A DNA stretch of 64,000 bases from Franzmannia pantelleriensis (GTDB lineage: Bacteria > Pseudomonadota > Gammaproteobacteria > Pseudomonadales > Halomonadaceae), in NCBI RefSeq assembly GCF_900102875.1, contig NZ_FNGH01000001.1, positions 152,993-216,992 of the forward strand. The letters run 5' to 3'. The notes beneath the pieces are model-generated. The model was not told where the DNA came from. It searched no databases and was given only the letters and a program-made list of their open reading frames with translations. This document shows positions 26,388 to 35,470 of this stretch, in pieces; positions within the stretch are counted from its first letter, which is position 1; every line of letters begins with the position of its first letter. The translations under genes and the position numbers were made by a program.

Positions 26388-28178
26388 ATGTCCAGCTTGC
26401 CGCCGTTTACCACTCGTCCCGAGATCAAGGGCACCTTCGGCGCCGTCAGTACCACGCATTGGCTGGCGTCCAGCGTCGGGATGGCAATGTTGGAAAAAGG
26501 CGGAAACGCCTTCGATGCCGCAGTGGCGGCAGGGTTTGTCCTGCAGATCGTCGAGCCACACCTGAATGGTCCGGGAGGCGAGGTGCCGATCATTGCCATG
26601 CGTCATGATGACTCGGCCCCCAGAGTGATCTGTGGCCAGGGGGTGACGCCCGCTGCGGCCACCGCGGAACGCTTCGCGGCGCTCGGCCTCAAGATGGTGC
26701 CGGGGACCGGGCTGTTGCCGGCCGTGGTGCCCGGGGCCTTCGGCGCTTGGATGACGCTGCTGCGTGATTACGGCAGCTTGCCGCTGGCGACGGTGCTGGC
26801 GCCTGCCATCGAGTATGCGGAGAGTGGGTTCCCGCTACTCAGCCGCGCGGTTTCCTCCATCTTGCCGGTGATCGATTTCTTCAAGCAGGAGTGGCCGAGC
26901 TCTGCCGAGCAATGGCTGGTTGGGGGTGGGGCGCCACGTCCCGATGCGCTGTTCCGCTGCCCGGGGATTGCCCTGACCTACCGACGCATTCTCGCTGAGG
27001 CGACGCTTGCGGGCCCCGATCGCGAGGCACAGATCGAGCGCGCCCGGGCGACCTTCTATGAGGGGTTCGTGGCCGAGGCGATCGATGATTTCTACCGTAA
27101 GCCCCTGATGGACAGCACCGGTGAGCGACATGCCGGCCTGTTGACGGGTGACGATATGGCGCGCTGGTCGGCGAGCGATGAGGCCACGGTGAGCGCTGAA
27201 TACGCGGGATACCGGGTCCACAAGGCTGGCCCTTGGAGCCAGGGGCCGGTTTTTCTTCAGCAGCTGGCACTGCTCGAGGGGGTAGACTTTGCGTCATTCG
27301 GCCCGGACAGTGCCGAGTTCGTGCATCAGGTCGCTGAATCGGCGAAGCTGGCTTATGCCGACCGCGAGGCGTGGTATGGCGATCCGGCGGCCGCGGACGT
27401 GCCACTCAAGACGTTGCTCAGCGGGGAATACAACGCAGCACGTCGGCAACTGGTCGGTGATCGGGCGTCGCTTGCAATGCGCCCTGGGCTTGCCGGCGCT
27501 GATGAGCGGATCGAGGCGATCATGGCCCTGGCCGGCAGCGAGCCGACCATCGGCCCAGGGGGCGGTGAGCCTACCTTTGCACCGCTGCCCAGCGTCGAGG
27601 GTGATACGGTGCATCTGGATATCGTCGACCGCTTCGGCAACATGGTGTCGGCGACGCCCAGCGGTGGCTGGCTGCAAAGCTCACCCAGCGTGCCCGGGCT
27701 TGGCTTCTCGATCTCCACGCGAGCGCAGATGACCTGGCTGGCGCCGGGCCTAGCCAGTTCCCTGCGGCCTGGCGTGCGTCCGCGCACGACGCTGACACCG
27801 ACCCTGGTGACCCGCGGTGACAAGGCAGTGATGGCGCTTGGATCGCCCGGTGGCGATCAGCAGGATCAGTGGAGCCTAACGACGTTCTTGCGGATCGTTC
27901 ACTACGGCTATGATCTGCAGCGGGCCATCGATGCGCCGCAGTTCCAGATTCGTCACTTCCCCGCGTCCTTCCATCCGCGTGAGTGCGTACTGGGCCGCGT
28001 GCTGATCGAGAATCGCTTTTCGCCAGACGTCCTGGCGGATCTGCGATCCAGGGGGCATGAGCTGGCGATCCAGGATGCGTGGGCGCTGGGGCGCGTCTGT
28101 GCCGTGGCTCGCTACGATGGCATGCTCCATGCGGGGGCATCCGCTAGGCACATGCAGGGGTATGCCGTGGGGCGTTGA
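26388..28178 (+). CDS. Gamma-glutamyltransferase family (Ntn hydrolase) enzyme
   Basis: A gamma-glutamyltranspeptidase-family protein of 596 residues. Family landmarks: MAMLEKGGNAFDAAVAAGF (from residue 32), VEPHLNGPGGE, ESAKLAYADREAWYGDP, and the autoprocessing site with candidate nucleophile Thr407 in EGDTVHLDIVD. The ATG at 26388 follows AAAGGA. The open frame extends upstream to 26124, but that part lies opposite the GntR gene. There is no signal peptide, unlike periplasmic GGTs, so a cytoplasmic acylase or cyclic-imide-type hydrolase role fits better. It is divergent from the TRAP/GntR cluster and probably processes its substrate. Confidence 0.85.
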   Translation: MSSLPPFTTRPEIKGTFGAVSTTHWLASSVGMAMLEKGGNAFDAAVAAGFVLQIVEPHLNGPGGEVPIIAMRHDDSAPRVICGQGVTPAAATAERFAALGLKMVPGTGLLPAVVPGAFGAWMTLLRDYGSLPLATVLAPAIEYAESGFPLLSRAVSSILPVIDFFKQEWPSSAEQWLVGGGAPRPDALFRCPGIALTYRRILAEATLAGPDREAQIERARATFYEGFVAEAIDDFYRKPLMDSTGERHAGLLTGDDMARWSASDEATVSAEYAGYRVHKAGPWSQGPVFLQQLALLEGVDFASFGPDSAEFVHQVAESAKLAYADREAWYGDPAAADVPLKTLLSGEYNAARRQLVGDRASLAMRPGLAGADERIEAIMALAGSEPTIGPGGGEPTFAPLPSVEGDTVHLDIVDRFGNMVSATPSGGWLQSSPSVPGLGFSISTRAQMTWLAPGLASSLRPGVRPRTTLTPTLVTRGDKAVMALGSPGGDQQDQWSLTTFLRIVHYGYDLQRAIDAPQFQIRHFPASFHPRECVLGRVLIENRFSPDVLADLRSRGHELAIQDAWALGRVCAVARYDGMLHAGASARHMQGYAVGR

Positions 28179-28301
28179 TGGTCAAGTTTGCCTGCCAGCA
28201 GGCGCTGCTGGTCAGCAGTATGTAGCCAGGCCTGCCTATGACTAGCGAGTGTGCGTAATCGATCACTTTGCCGTGGGCGGTGGCAGGGCTCGTGACGCTG
28301 A

Positions 28302-30044
28302 TTAGACCTTCACGACCTTCACCCCGTAATCGGCTGGATTGACGATATCCTCGAGCTTGCCGATCTGGGAGAAGTCGCCGCTACTGATGATATTGTCGAT
28401 GTTGGTATCGGGAAAACGCAGGTTCTTGACGATGTGCACTTGGGTCGGCATGCCCTTACCGTCGATGTCCATGACCCAGGCGAGGAAGCCACCAGAGAAC
28501 TTTGCCAGGCTGCCGATCGGGTAGAGGCCATAGACTTGGATATACTCCACCAGCACGGTTTTGTCATAGGCGGCGTTTGCCTCGTGAATCCTGCGGTAGG
28601 CATCGAGCGGGGGGCGAGGCGGAGCGCCGTTACGTGCAAAGCGCTGCTTATTGACTGCCTTGATTATCGATACTAGCCGCACCAGCTCTGAGAGCGACTC
28701 GGCGCGCTTGCCTGCTGGGTACCCGCTGCCATCCAGACGCTCATTGGCATTCTCGATCACGTCTCGGCAAGTGGGGCTGGGCGTCCAGTTCAGTTCACGC
28801 AGCTTGTCGCTCAGTACTGTCACGTGTCCCCGGAGAACCGCCTTTTGAGCTGGATTCATGTTGACCTTGAGCGACGGCAACTGGGGGCCGATTAGCAGCG
28901 GCTTACCCATGGTGTGCAGCAGTGCGCCGAGCACGGCTTCGCGCACTTTGGGGTCGTGCGGATCGCGTATGGTCAACATATCAGCCAATTGACCTGCTAC
29001 CTGCACGGCATGGCGGACCCAGTCCTGCTCTTCGCGCAGGTAGGCCAAGGCATGCAGTAACGTTTTTCGGTCTTTTTCCACCAGGTAACGCAGGGTGTCG
29101 ACGCAGTCATAGAAGATTTCTTCAGGGAACAAGTCGCGGGTCTTCATATACATCAGACCTACCTGAAGATGGTGAGCAATATGGACGACACCCCGCTCCA
29201 TGGGCGACTGGCGCGAGTGCATCTCGCGCTCTTTGCTTTCACGCTGAAGAATCTGCTTCTCCTTGGTGCCGGGAATGAAGAGGGGAGAGTGCTGCGTCAT
29301 TTTATCATTGGCCCCGGTACGGTAGGCCGCTTCGCGCTCGGACTCGCCGACGTATCGGAACAAGGCCTCTGTTTGAAGTGACGTCAGGCCTATAAACTGG
29401 ATGCCGACAGCAGCATAGCCATGATTGCCAAAGGGGCGGATATGCCGGACCTTGCCCGCAGCGAAGAAACTTTCACCGTTGGGAAATTCGAGCGTAACAC
29501 CAGGAATGTCCTGCTCCACGTTGATCGCGATGCTGTCGGCAAGGTCTATGTCGGCCATGCAGCCACCGACTGACAGGTTACGCAGCCGCCCTGGGACGTT
29601 GAGCTCGTGCAGAAAGACTTCGATGTTGACGCGGGCCTGCATGCCGAGGATAAAGGGAATCCGGATCGCCCCCCGTTGCTCTGCAACGAAGACAGATTCG
29701 GGAAGTTGGCACTCCAGGCGATACAAGATGCTATCGGTCTTGATCAGCTTGGCGTCGACATTGCTGAGGCTGTAGGTCTCACGCTCGAGGGCCTGTGCCC
29801 CCTTAAGCACCTCGAGGTCGAAGCTTACGCCACCCTTGGCTAGGTAGCGCTCGATATCCTGGCCGGCATATTCGACCTCCAGCACCAAGCGGCCAGTACT
29901 CTGGTCCAGTTCGATCACGTCCGCTTTCAGGGGATAAGCCATATCCTTGGCATACAGTGACAGCTCGTGTGTCTGCAACAACAGTGAATGAATCACGGTC
30001 GCCGTGGGGTTGTCATGCCTAGCGGGAACGGCCATAGGAGCCAC
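28302..30044 (-). CDS. PilZ-domain protein with degenerate HD-GYP domain
   Basis: A 580-residue cytoplasmic signalling protein. Residues about 15-115 look like a YcgR-type N-terminal domain. A PilZ domain follows (about 120-235) with both c-di-GMP-binding motifs intact: RGAIR (124-128) and NLSVGG (156-161). The C-terminal half is HD-GYP-like (about 285-510), but the HD pair reads His377-Thr378 (LLHTMGK) and the usual HHE reads NANE before RLDGSGYP. The phosphodiesterase centre is therefore broken. It is probably a c-di-GMP effector instead of an enzyme. It stands alone. Confidence 0.88.
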   Translation of the reverse strand: MAPMAVPARHDNPTATVIHSLLLQTHELSLYAKDMAYPLKADVIELDQSTGRLVLEVEYAGQDIERYLAKGGVSFDLEVLKGAQALERETYSLSNVDAKLIKTDSILYRLECQLPESVFVAEQRGAIRIPFILGMQARVNIEVFLHELNVPGRLRNLSVGGCMADIDLADSIAINVEQDIPGVTLEFPNGESFFAAGKVRHIRPFGNHGYAAVGIQFIGLTSLQTEALFRYVGESEREAAYRTGANDKMTQHSPLFIPGTKEKQILQRESKEREMHSRQSPMERGVVHIAHHLQVGLMYMKTRDLFPEEIFYDCVDTLRYLVEKDRKTLLHALAYLREEQDWVRHAVQVAGQLADMLTIRDPHDPKVREAVLGALLHTMGKPLLIGPQLPSLKVNMNPAQKAVLRGHVTVLSDKLRELNWTPSPTCRDVIENANERLDGSGYPAGKRAESLSELVRLVSIIKAVNKQRFARNGAPPRPPLDAYRRIHEANAAYDKTVLVEYIQVYGLYPIGSLAKFSGGFLAWVMDIDGKGMPTQVHIVKNLRFPDTNIDNIISSGDFSQIGKLEDIVNPADYGVKVVKV

Positions 30045-30453
30045 CTGCGCATTTAATATTGGTTTTTATTGAACAATGTCAATGTGAAGTATCGGATCCT
30101 CAATTGCGTTACTGGGACTGTGAGACGAATAGAGCATTGCCTTATGCGCTAGGCTAGCCCTCGTTCGGGCCTCCTGCCAGTACCCAACTGTGCCACGTTG
30201 CCTTGGCCGCGTGCGGGCCATGGTCTGCACGTTTAATGGCAGGCTTCAACGAGCTTGGCCCCGCGCTGACCAATGCCACACCCAGGTAGGTGTAGCAATA
30301 ATGTATCATCCTCTATGACGTGTGTCCGAGATTTACCGGTGAGGTTGCCAGTATCGTGCGTAACCGATCGTAGATCTGCCCGGCCTGGGTTTTGGCCCCC
30401 TGGGTAGATAGCAGTTTGTAGTGGTCATTGTTTTAGGTCACTACATTGCGTAT
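30045..30453. other. 409-bp intergenic region without a gene
   Basis: It lies between two minus-strand c-di-GMP genes. No coding frame, tRNA or operator is apparent. Near its left-hand gene boundary an imperfect hairpin (GTAGTG at 30418-30423, CACTAC at 30439-30444) follows the stop of the 30454-33030 gene and could weakly terminate it. The first 60 bp or so next to 30045 are AT-rich and likely hold the promoter of the PilZ gene. Confidence 0.5.
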
Positions 30454-33030
30454 CTAGGGGATGGCCACTGGGGGTAGGGGGTTGGGCAGTGCCAGGAGGT
30501 CTTGAAGCGGCATCGGTCTGGCGAAAAGGAAGCCTTGGAGCAAATCACAGTCACGACGAATCAGGTCCTGCTGCTGCTCGCGTTTCTCTATCCCTTCGGC
30601 GACCACGACCAGATCCATGTGATGAGCCATGGTGATGATGCCTTGGACGATGGCGGCATTGTTGCGGCTGGTGAGAATATCCTGGATGAAGGCGCGGTCG
30701 AGCTTGATCTTGTGGATGGGCAGGTCGCGCAGGTAGCTCAAGCTGGAGAAACCGGTACCAAAATCATCGATGGCGATGGTGATGCTCATCCCCCGCAGCT
30801 TGCCGATCATCTCGATAGCCTGTTCAGCCCCTCCCAGCAGGATGCTCTCGGTCATCTCCAGCTCGAGAAGCTCGGGGGGGAGACCCGTCTCATCGAGAAT
30901 ACCCTGCACTTCGTCTAGAAAGCCGTCGCGGCGAAACTGTAACGAGGAGATGTTGACGGCCACCGGGAACACTCGTGACCCTTTTGCGTGTAGGTCAGCC
31001 AGGCTCTGGCAGGCCTGTTTCAGCACCCAGCGGCCCAGGTCGATGATCTGGCCGGTTTGCTCGGCAATCGGAATGAAGATCCCGGGTGATACCGTCCCTA
31101 GGGTGGGATGGTGCCAGCGGACCAGGGCCTCGACGCTGCGCAGCTGGCCGCTTACAGCATCAACCACCGGTTGGTAATAGAGTTCGAACTGGTCATCGCG
31201 CAGAGCAGCGTGGAGGTCATGACGCAGCAATACATGTTCGCTGGTGTGCCGCTTGCTGCCTTCCTGGTACCACTGCCAGGTGTTGCGTCCCTGCTGCTTA
31301 GCCACTTCGAGGGCAAGGTCTGCATGCATAAGCAGTTCATGGGCCTGTTGAATGGGCTCGTCGCTGCACGCGACGCCAATGCTGGTACTGATGTGCAAGG
31401 CGTGACCGTCGATAGCGAATGGGCGTTCCAGGGCCGTGAGGATGCGCTCGGCGGCAGCGACCACTTCTTTTCGGGTTCTGAAGCCAGGCATTAAAAAGAC
31501 AAACTCATCCCCGGCGAGGCGGGCTAGGGTGTCAGTGTGGCGAAGCAACTGACGCAGCCGGTCAGCGACGGCCATCAGCAGTTGATTGCCGATGGTATAT
31601 CCCAGGCCATCATTGATTGACTTGAATCCGTCCAGATCGAGATACATCACCGCCAGCAGGTTCTGATTCTGCTGACTCAATCGGAATAGATCTTCGAGAC
31701 GGTTCTCCAATGCAGGACGATTGGGTAAGTCAGTTAGCAGGTCGTGGGTAGCTTGATGGGCAATCTGGGCCTCTTGAGTCCGCTCGCGAGTGATGTCTTG
31801 TTGATTACCGATAAAGTGAGTGCAACACCCGGTTTCATCAATAACCGGGCTGATCACCAGGCGATTCCAGAAGGTCGTGCCGTCCTTGCGGTAATTCAGC
31901 AGTGTGACCTGTACCTCGCTACGCGCCGCCAGGGCGTGGCGGATGGTCTCGACGGCTGTTGGGTCAGTCTCTGGGCCTTGCAAGAAACGACAGTTTTTAC
32001 CCAGCACTTCGCCAAGCGCATAACCGGTCAGACGACAAAAGGCCTCGTTGGCATACACCAGTGGCATGTCGCGTTGGGTGGCATCGGCCATCAGCACGCC
32101 ATTGGGGCTGGCCTCGATGCCGCGTTGCAACAGGCGTAGCTCGGCCTCCTGCCGTTTGCGCTCGGTGATATCGTGACAGATGCCATAGACGCCGACGATC
32201 TCGCCATCGACGGTCACCGGGAAGTTGGTGATTTCCAGATGATAGGCATATCCATCGGCATGCGTGCCTAGGGTCTCGTACTGGCGTGAAGTCCCGAATC
32301 GGGCGGCATCGAAGGCCGCCTGGGTCAGTTCGCGATAATTGGGGGCGATAAATTCGTTGAAGTGGCGGCCGATCAGCACCTGTTCAGGATAGCCGGTGAT
32401 CTGCTCCAGGGCGGCATTGCCACGCTGGAACCTGCCCTCGAGATCGAATTCATAGACGCCGTGAGGGTGATTGACGAACAGCGAGCGGTGCCATTCCGCC
32501 AGCGTACGGTGATGCCGACTGTCGCGATCTCTGATGACCGCCAGTGCAATCAGGGCGGCGGCCTGGCGGAGCCATCTCATGCTCGCGTCGCTTGGGGCGG
32601 CTGGCACGCGATGATAGGCACCGAATGTTCCCAGTAACTCACCCTGAGGGGTAATCACTGGGCTTGACCAGCAGGCACGGAGGCCTTCGGCAAGCGCAAC
32701 ATCGCGGTAGGCTTCCCAACCTGGATCCGTTTGGATGTCCTCGGTGATGACCTGTCGACGTAGATAAGCAGCGGCACCGAAGGAGGTCGTCCTGGGGCCG
32801 ATGGGGGCATCCTGAAGCCGCTCGAAGTAGCGCTGGGAGAAACGTTGACTGGGGAACAAGCTGAGCGTACGGCGCGCTGGGTCGAAACGCATGAAGGCCA
32901 CCACGGCACCGGGAAGCTGAAGACGAATCCAGTCAGCAATCGCATCCTGGGTTTTCGTCAGCGGCGCCTGTTGAGCGATCAGTTCATGGATCTCCTGCTG
33001 CGCTTCCAGCGGTGCGAGCTCGTCGGTCAC
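30454..33030 (-). CDS. GAF-PAS-LOV-GGDEF-EAL protein, putative blue-light-responsive c-di-GMP enzyme
   Basis: An 858-residue soluble sensor. Domain order: GAF (about 10-165), PAS (about 175-292), LOV (about 300-415), GGDEF (about 425-590), EAL (about 600-850). The second PAS carries the full flavin-binding LOV signature: GKNCRFLQ with photoactive Cys347, Asn379 (LLNYRKDG), Asn389 (FWN) and Gln410 (FIGNQQD). The cyclase motif is AGDEF (506-510), a functional variant. The phosphodiesterase motif EAL (634-636) and IDDFGTGFSS are intact. No membrane segment is seen. The protein should bind FMN and adjust c-di-GMP in response to blue light; which activity dominates is not predictable. Confidence 0.93.
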   Translation of the reverse strand: MTDELAPLEAQQEIHELIAQQAPLTKTQDAIADWIRLQLPGAVVAFMRFDPARRTLSLFPSQRFSQRYFERLQDAPIGPRTTSFGAAAYLRRQVITEDIQTDPGWEAYRDVALAEGLRACWSSPVITPQGELLGTFGAYHRVPAAPSDASMRWLRQAAALIALAVIRDRDSRHHRTLAEWHRSLFVNHPHGVYEFDLEGRFQRGNAALEQITGYPEQVLIGRHFNEFIAPNYRELTQAAFDAARFGTSRQYETLGTHADGYAYHLEITNFPVTVDGEIVGVYGICHDITERKRQEAELRLLQRGIEASPNGVLMADATQRDMPLVYANEAFCRLTGYALGEVLGKNCRFLQGPETDPTAVETIRHALAARSEVQVTLLNYRKDGTTFWNRLVISPVIDETGCCTHFIGNQQDITRERTQEAQIAHQATHDLLTDLPNRPALENRLEDLFRLSQQNQNLLAVMYLDLDGFKSINDGLGYTIGNQLLMAVADRLRQLLRHTDTLARLAGDEFVFLMPGFRTRKEVVAAAERILTALERPFAIDGHALHISTSIGVACSDEPIQQAHELLMHADLALEVAKQQGRNTWQWYQEGSKRHTSEHVLLRHDLHAALRDDQFELYYQPVVDAVSGQLRSVEALVRWHHPTLGTVSPGIFIPIAEQTGQIIDLGRWVLKQACQSLADLHAKGSRVFPVAVNISSLQFRRDGFLDEVQGILDETGLPPELLELEMTESILLGGAEQAIEMIGKLRGMSITIAIDDFGTGFSSLSYLRDLPIHKIKLDRAFIQDILTSRNNAAIVQGIITMAHHMDLVVVAEGIEKREQQQDLIRRDCDLLQGFLFARPMPLQDLLALPNPLPPVAIP

Positions 33031-33184
33031 GGGGGTGCCTCCAGTCGATATTCCTCCTGACAGTGGCAGGCGGCTGATCAGTTATCAGTAAATACTGAAG
33101 GAGGCCATCAAGCGAGGCAAGTGGACTGCCGACAGAAGACAATATTCGCGAGTTGCTCATCAATCTGGCGAGTCGCGACGCGTT

Positions 33185-34495
33185 TTAGAGTCGCTCCAGC
33201 AGGTGCTTAGCCGACCGCGATTCAAGCGTCATGATCGCATCGTGCAGTTCTGCAGCGTGGGCCTGGCCGATGGCCGGTGCGGCCAGGGCATGGAATTTCT
33301 GAGCCAGTTCGTCATCGCCAAGGGGGTTGTGGGGATTGCCGCGGGCTTCGTGCTCTTGGCTGTGATGATGGCTGCCATCGCGCATCTCGAGGCTGGCTTG
33401 CGCCCAGCGTTCAGCGGGAAAGCGCGCGTTGAAGGTCTCGTTCTCGACCAGCTCGATGCGTTCTGCCAGCGCCTTGATCCACGGGTCGTCGAGGGCGTCG
33501 GTGACGGCATGCACATCGAGGGTGCCAAAACCCAGCGCGCAGGCGACCGACCAGGGCAGGCTGTATTGCGCCTGCTCGGTGGAGGTGGGATGAACGACGT
33601 GTAGCCGCTTGGCTTCGTGGAAGGTGGTGATGGTGATGCGTTCTATCGCATCGATCTCGATGCCACGTTGGGCCAGTTCGAGCACGGCTTCCACTGCCGG
33701 CTGGGCCCAGCGGCACACCGGGTAGGCCTTGAAATACTGTTCGTGCAGGTACCAGCGGCTGCCGAGGTCCTGCCAATGCTGTGCGGCATCAGTGCCGGTC
33801 ACGGTGACGGCCGGGGCGCCGGTGAAGCCGTCCTGGGCCAGCAGTGCCGCGGCGATACCGGCCTGAGCGCCCCAGCCCGAGCCATCCTTGACCATGGTGG
33901 GGTGGTCGATGCAGCGCATCATCTGGCTGCGCGGGCCGTAGAACTCGGCGATGCCGAGTGCCTCGTGAAGACGCTGGCGATCGAGCCGCAGCAGTTTGCC
34001 GGCGATGGCGGCCACGCCGATGGCATTCCAGGCGCCGGAGGTGTGGTAGTCGCAGGCGCTGGCATGCAGGGCGATGCCGGCGCGGGTCGCCACCTCGTAG
34101 CCCATCGCCAGCAGTCCGAGCAGTTCGCGGCCGGAGAGTTTCTCCGCTTCCGGGAGTGCCATGATGCCCGGCACCAGTGCCACACCGCAGTGCCCCTTGG
34201 TAAGGACCTGGCCGTCGTGGGCATCGAGGGCATCGATCATCCAGGCGCCGTGCAGGGCAACGCCGGAGGCGGATGCCGTGGCGTTGGAGAACAGCAGCGG
34301 GCGGCCGCCGCCGTGCTGGCTGACGACGTAGCGCTCGGCGTGCCTGGCCAGGGGGGTGCGGCTGGCGCCGGCGGCCACCCCGAGGGTGTCGAGCAGCGCG
34401 CGCTTGGCCTGGGCCAGATGCGCGTCGCCCAGGGCGCCCAGATCGACGTTGAGCATCCAGTCGAGCGGTGCGAGATTCATGTCATTGGCGCGCAT
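33185..34495 (-). CDS. MmgE/PrpD family protein (2-methylcitrate dehydratase-like)
   Basis: A 436-residue MmgE/PrpD-fold protein. Typical segments are KRALLDTLGVAAGAS near the N terminus, DALDAHDGQVLTKGHCG, and RCIDHPTMVKDGSGWGAQAG. Family members include 2-methylcitrate dehydratase, cis-aconitate decarboxylase and iminodisuccinate epimerase. The substrate here is open. A longer frame extends to 34801, but the region upstream of 34495 is basic low-complexity sequence and overlaps the divergent gene. The ATG at 34495 is used; one at 34480 is also possible. Confidence 0.85.
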   Translation of the reverse strand: MRANDMNLAPLDWMLNVDLGALGDAHLAQAKRALLDTLGVAAGASRTPLARHAERYVVSQHGGGRPLLFSNATASASGVALHGAWMIDALDAHDGQVLTKGHCGVALVPGIMALPEAEKLSGRELLGLLAMGYEVATRAGIALHASACDYHTSGAWNAIGVAAIAGKLLRLDRQRLHEALGIAEFYGPRSQMMRCIDHPTMVKDGSGWGAQAGIAAALLAQDGFTGAPAVTVTGTDAAQHWQDLGSRWYLHEQYFKAYPVCRWAQPAVEAVLELAQRGIEIDAIERITITTFHEAKRLHVVHPTSTEQAQYSLPWSVACALGFGTLDVHAVTDALDDPWIKALAERIELVENETFNARFPAERWAQASLEMRDGSHHHSQEHEARGNPHNPLGDDELAQKFHALAAPAIGQAHAAELHDAIMTLESRSAKHLLERL

Positions 34496-34590
34496 GGTGA
34501 GAGTCGTCCCTGGTATCGGTGAGTGACGCCTGGCGGCCTGGCGTGGTAAGACAAGGGCCTTATTCGCCAGCTCTTTGAAGGAATCCTGCC

Positions 34591-35451
34591 ATGAGCCACC
34601 CCGCTGCGGGCTATCGTGTCGCTGTCGCTCAGATGAATTGTGAACTGGGCGACGTCGAGGCCAATCTGCCGGTACATCGTGAACTGATCGGCGAAGCCCG
34701 CTCGCAGCAGGCCGATGTGCTGGTGTTCCCGGAGCTGTCGCTGACCGGGTACGACCTCGGCGAGCGGGTCCCTGCGGTGGCGATGGCGGCGGATGATCCA
34801 CGCTTGTTGGGGCTGGCGCGGGAGGCGGGCGAGATGCTGGCGGTGGTCGGTTTCGTCGAGCGCATCGGGCGCGGCGAATATGCCAATGCGGTGGCTTGCT
34901 TGCAGCACGGTGAGGTGCTGGCGGTGCATCGCAAGATCAATCTGTGCACCTATGGCGGGCATGAAGAGGGCAAGGTGTTCAGCAAGGGGCAGCGTCTCAC
35001 CCAGGTGAGCACGCGTGGGCTGGCCTGTGGTGTGACCATTTGCGCCGACCTTTGGAATCCCGGCGTGGTGCACGCGGCCATGCTCGAGCGCCCCGATGTG
35101 CTGCTGACCTCGATCAATTCGGCCACCGGCATGGTCGACGGTGATTTCGACGACGCCGCCAACTGGCAGGCGTGCCTGTGCTTCTACGCGATGGTATATG
35201 GCACGCCGCTGGTGATGGCTCACCGCTATGGTGCGGAGAGCGGGGCCTGGTTCTGGGGCGGCAGCTGTATCGTCGATGCCCGCGGCCAGGTCGTGGCGCG
35301 GGCGGAGGATGGGGTTGGCGTCGTCACGGCTGACCTCGACATGGCGGATATCGAGGCGGCGCGCTTTGCCATGCCCACCCATCGCGATGCCGATACGCCG
35401 CTGGTGGCATCGCTGATGGCGCGCCGGCTGCAGCGTGATCGGGACGCCTGA
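34591..35451 (+). CDS. Carbon-nitrogen hydrolase (nitrilase superfamily)
   Basis: A 286-residue nitrilase-superfamily amidase. The catalytic triad is clear: Glu48 (FPELSLTGYD), Lys115 (HRKINL) and Cys151 (VTICADLW). The family hydrolyses amides, carbamoyl groups or nitriles in the cytoplasm. The ATG at 34591 has GGAA some 8 nt upstream. It is divergent from the MmgE/PrpD gene and converges on the CocE-type hydrolase gene. These three may form one catabolic locus, by proximity only. Confidence 0.9.
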   Translation: MSHPAAGYRVAVAQMNCELGDVEANLPVHRELIGEARSQQADVLVFPELSLTGYDLGERVPAVAMAADDPRLLGLAREAGEMLAVVGFVERIGRGEYANAVACLQHGEVLAVHRKINLCTYGGHEEGKVFSKGQRLTQVSTRGLACGVTICADLWNPGVVHAAMLERPDVLLTSINSATGMVDGDFDDAANWQACLCFYAMVYGTPLVMAHRYGAESGAWFWGGSCIVDARGQVVARAEDGVGVVTADLDMADIEAARFAMPTHRDADTPLVASLMARRLQRDRDA

Positions 35452-35470
35452 ATCGCTGGCCCCTGAATGG

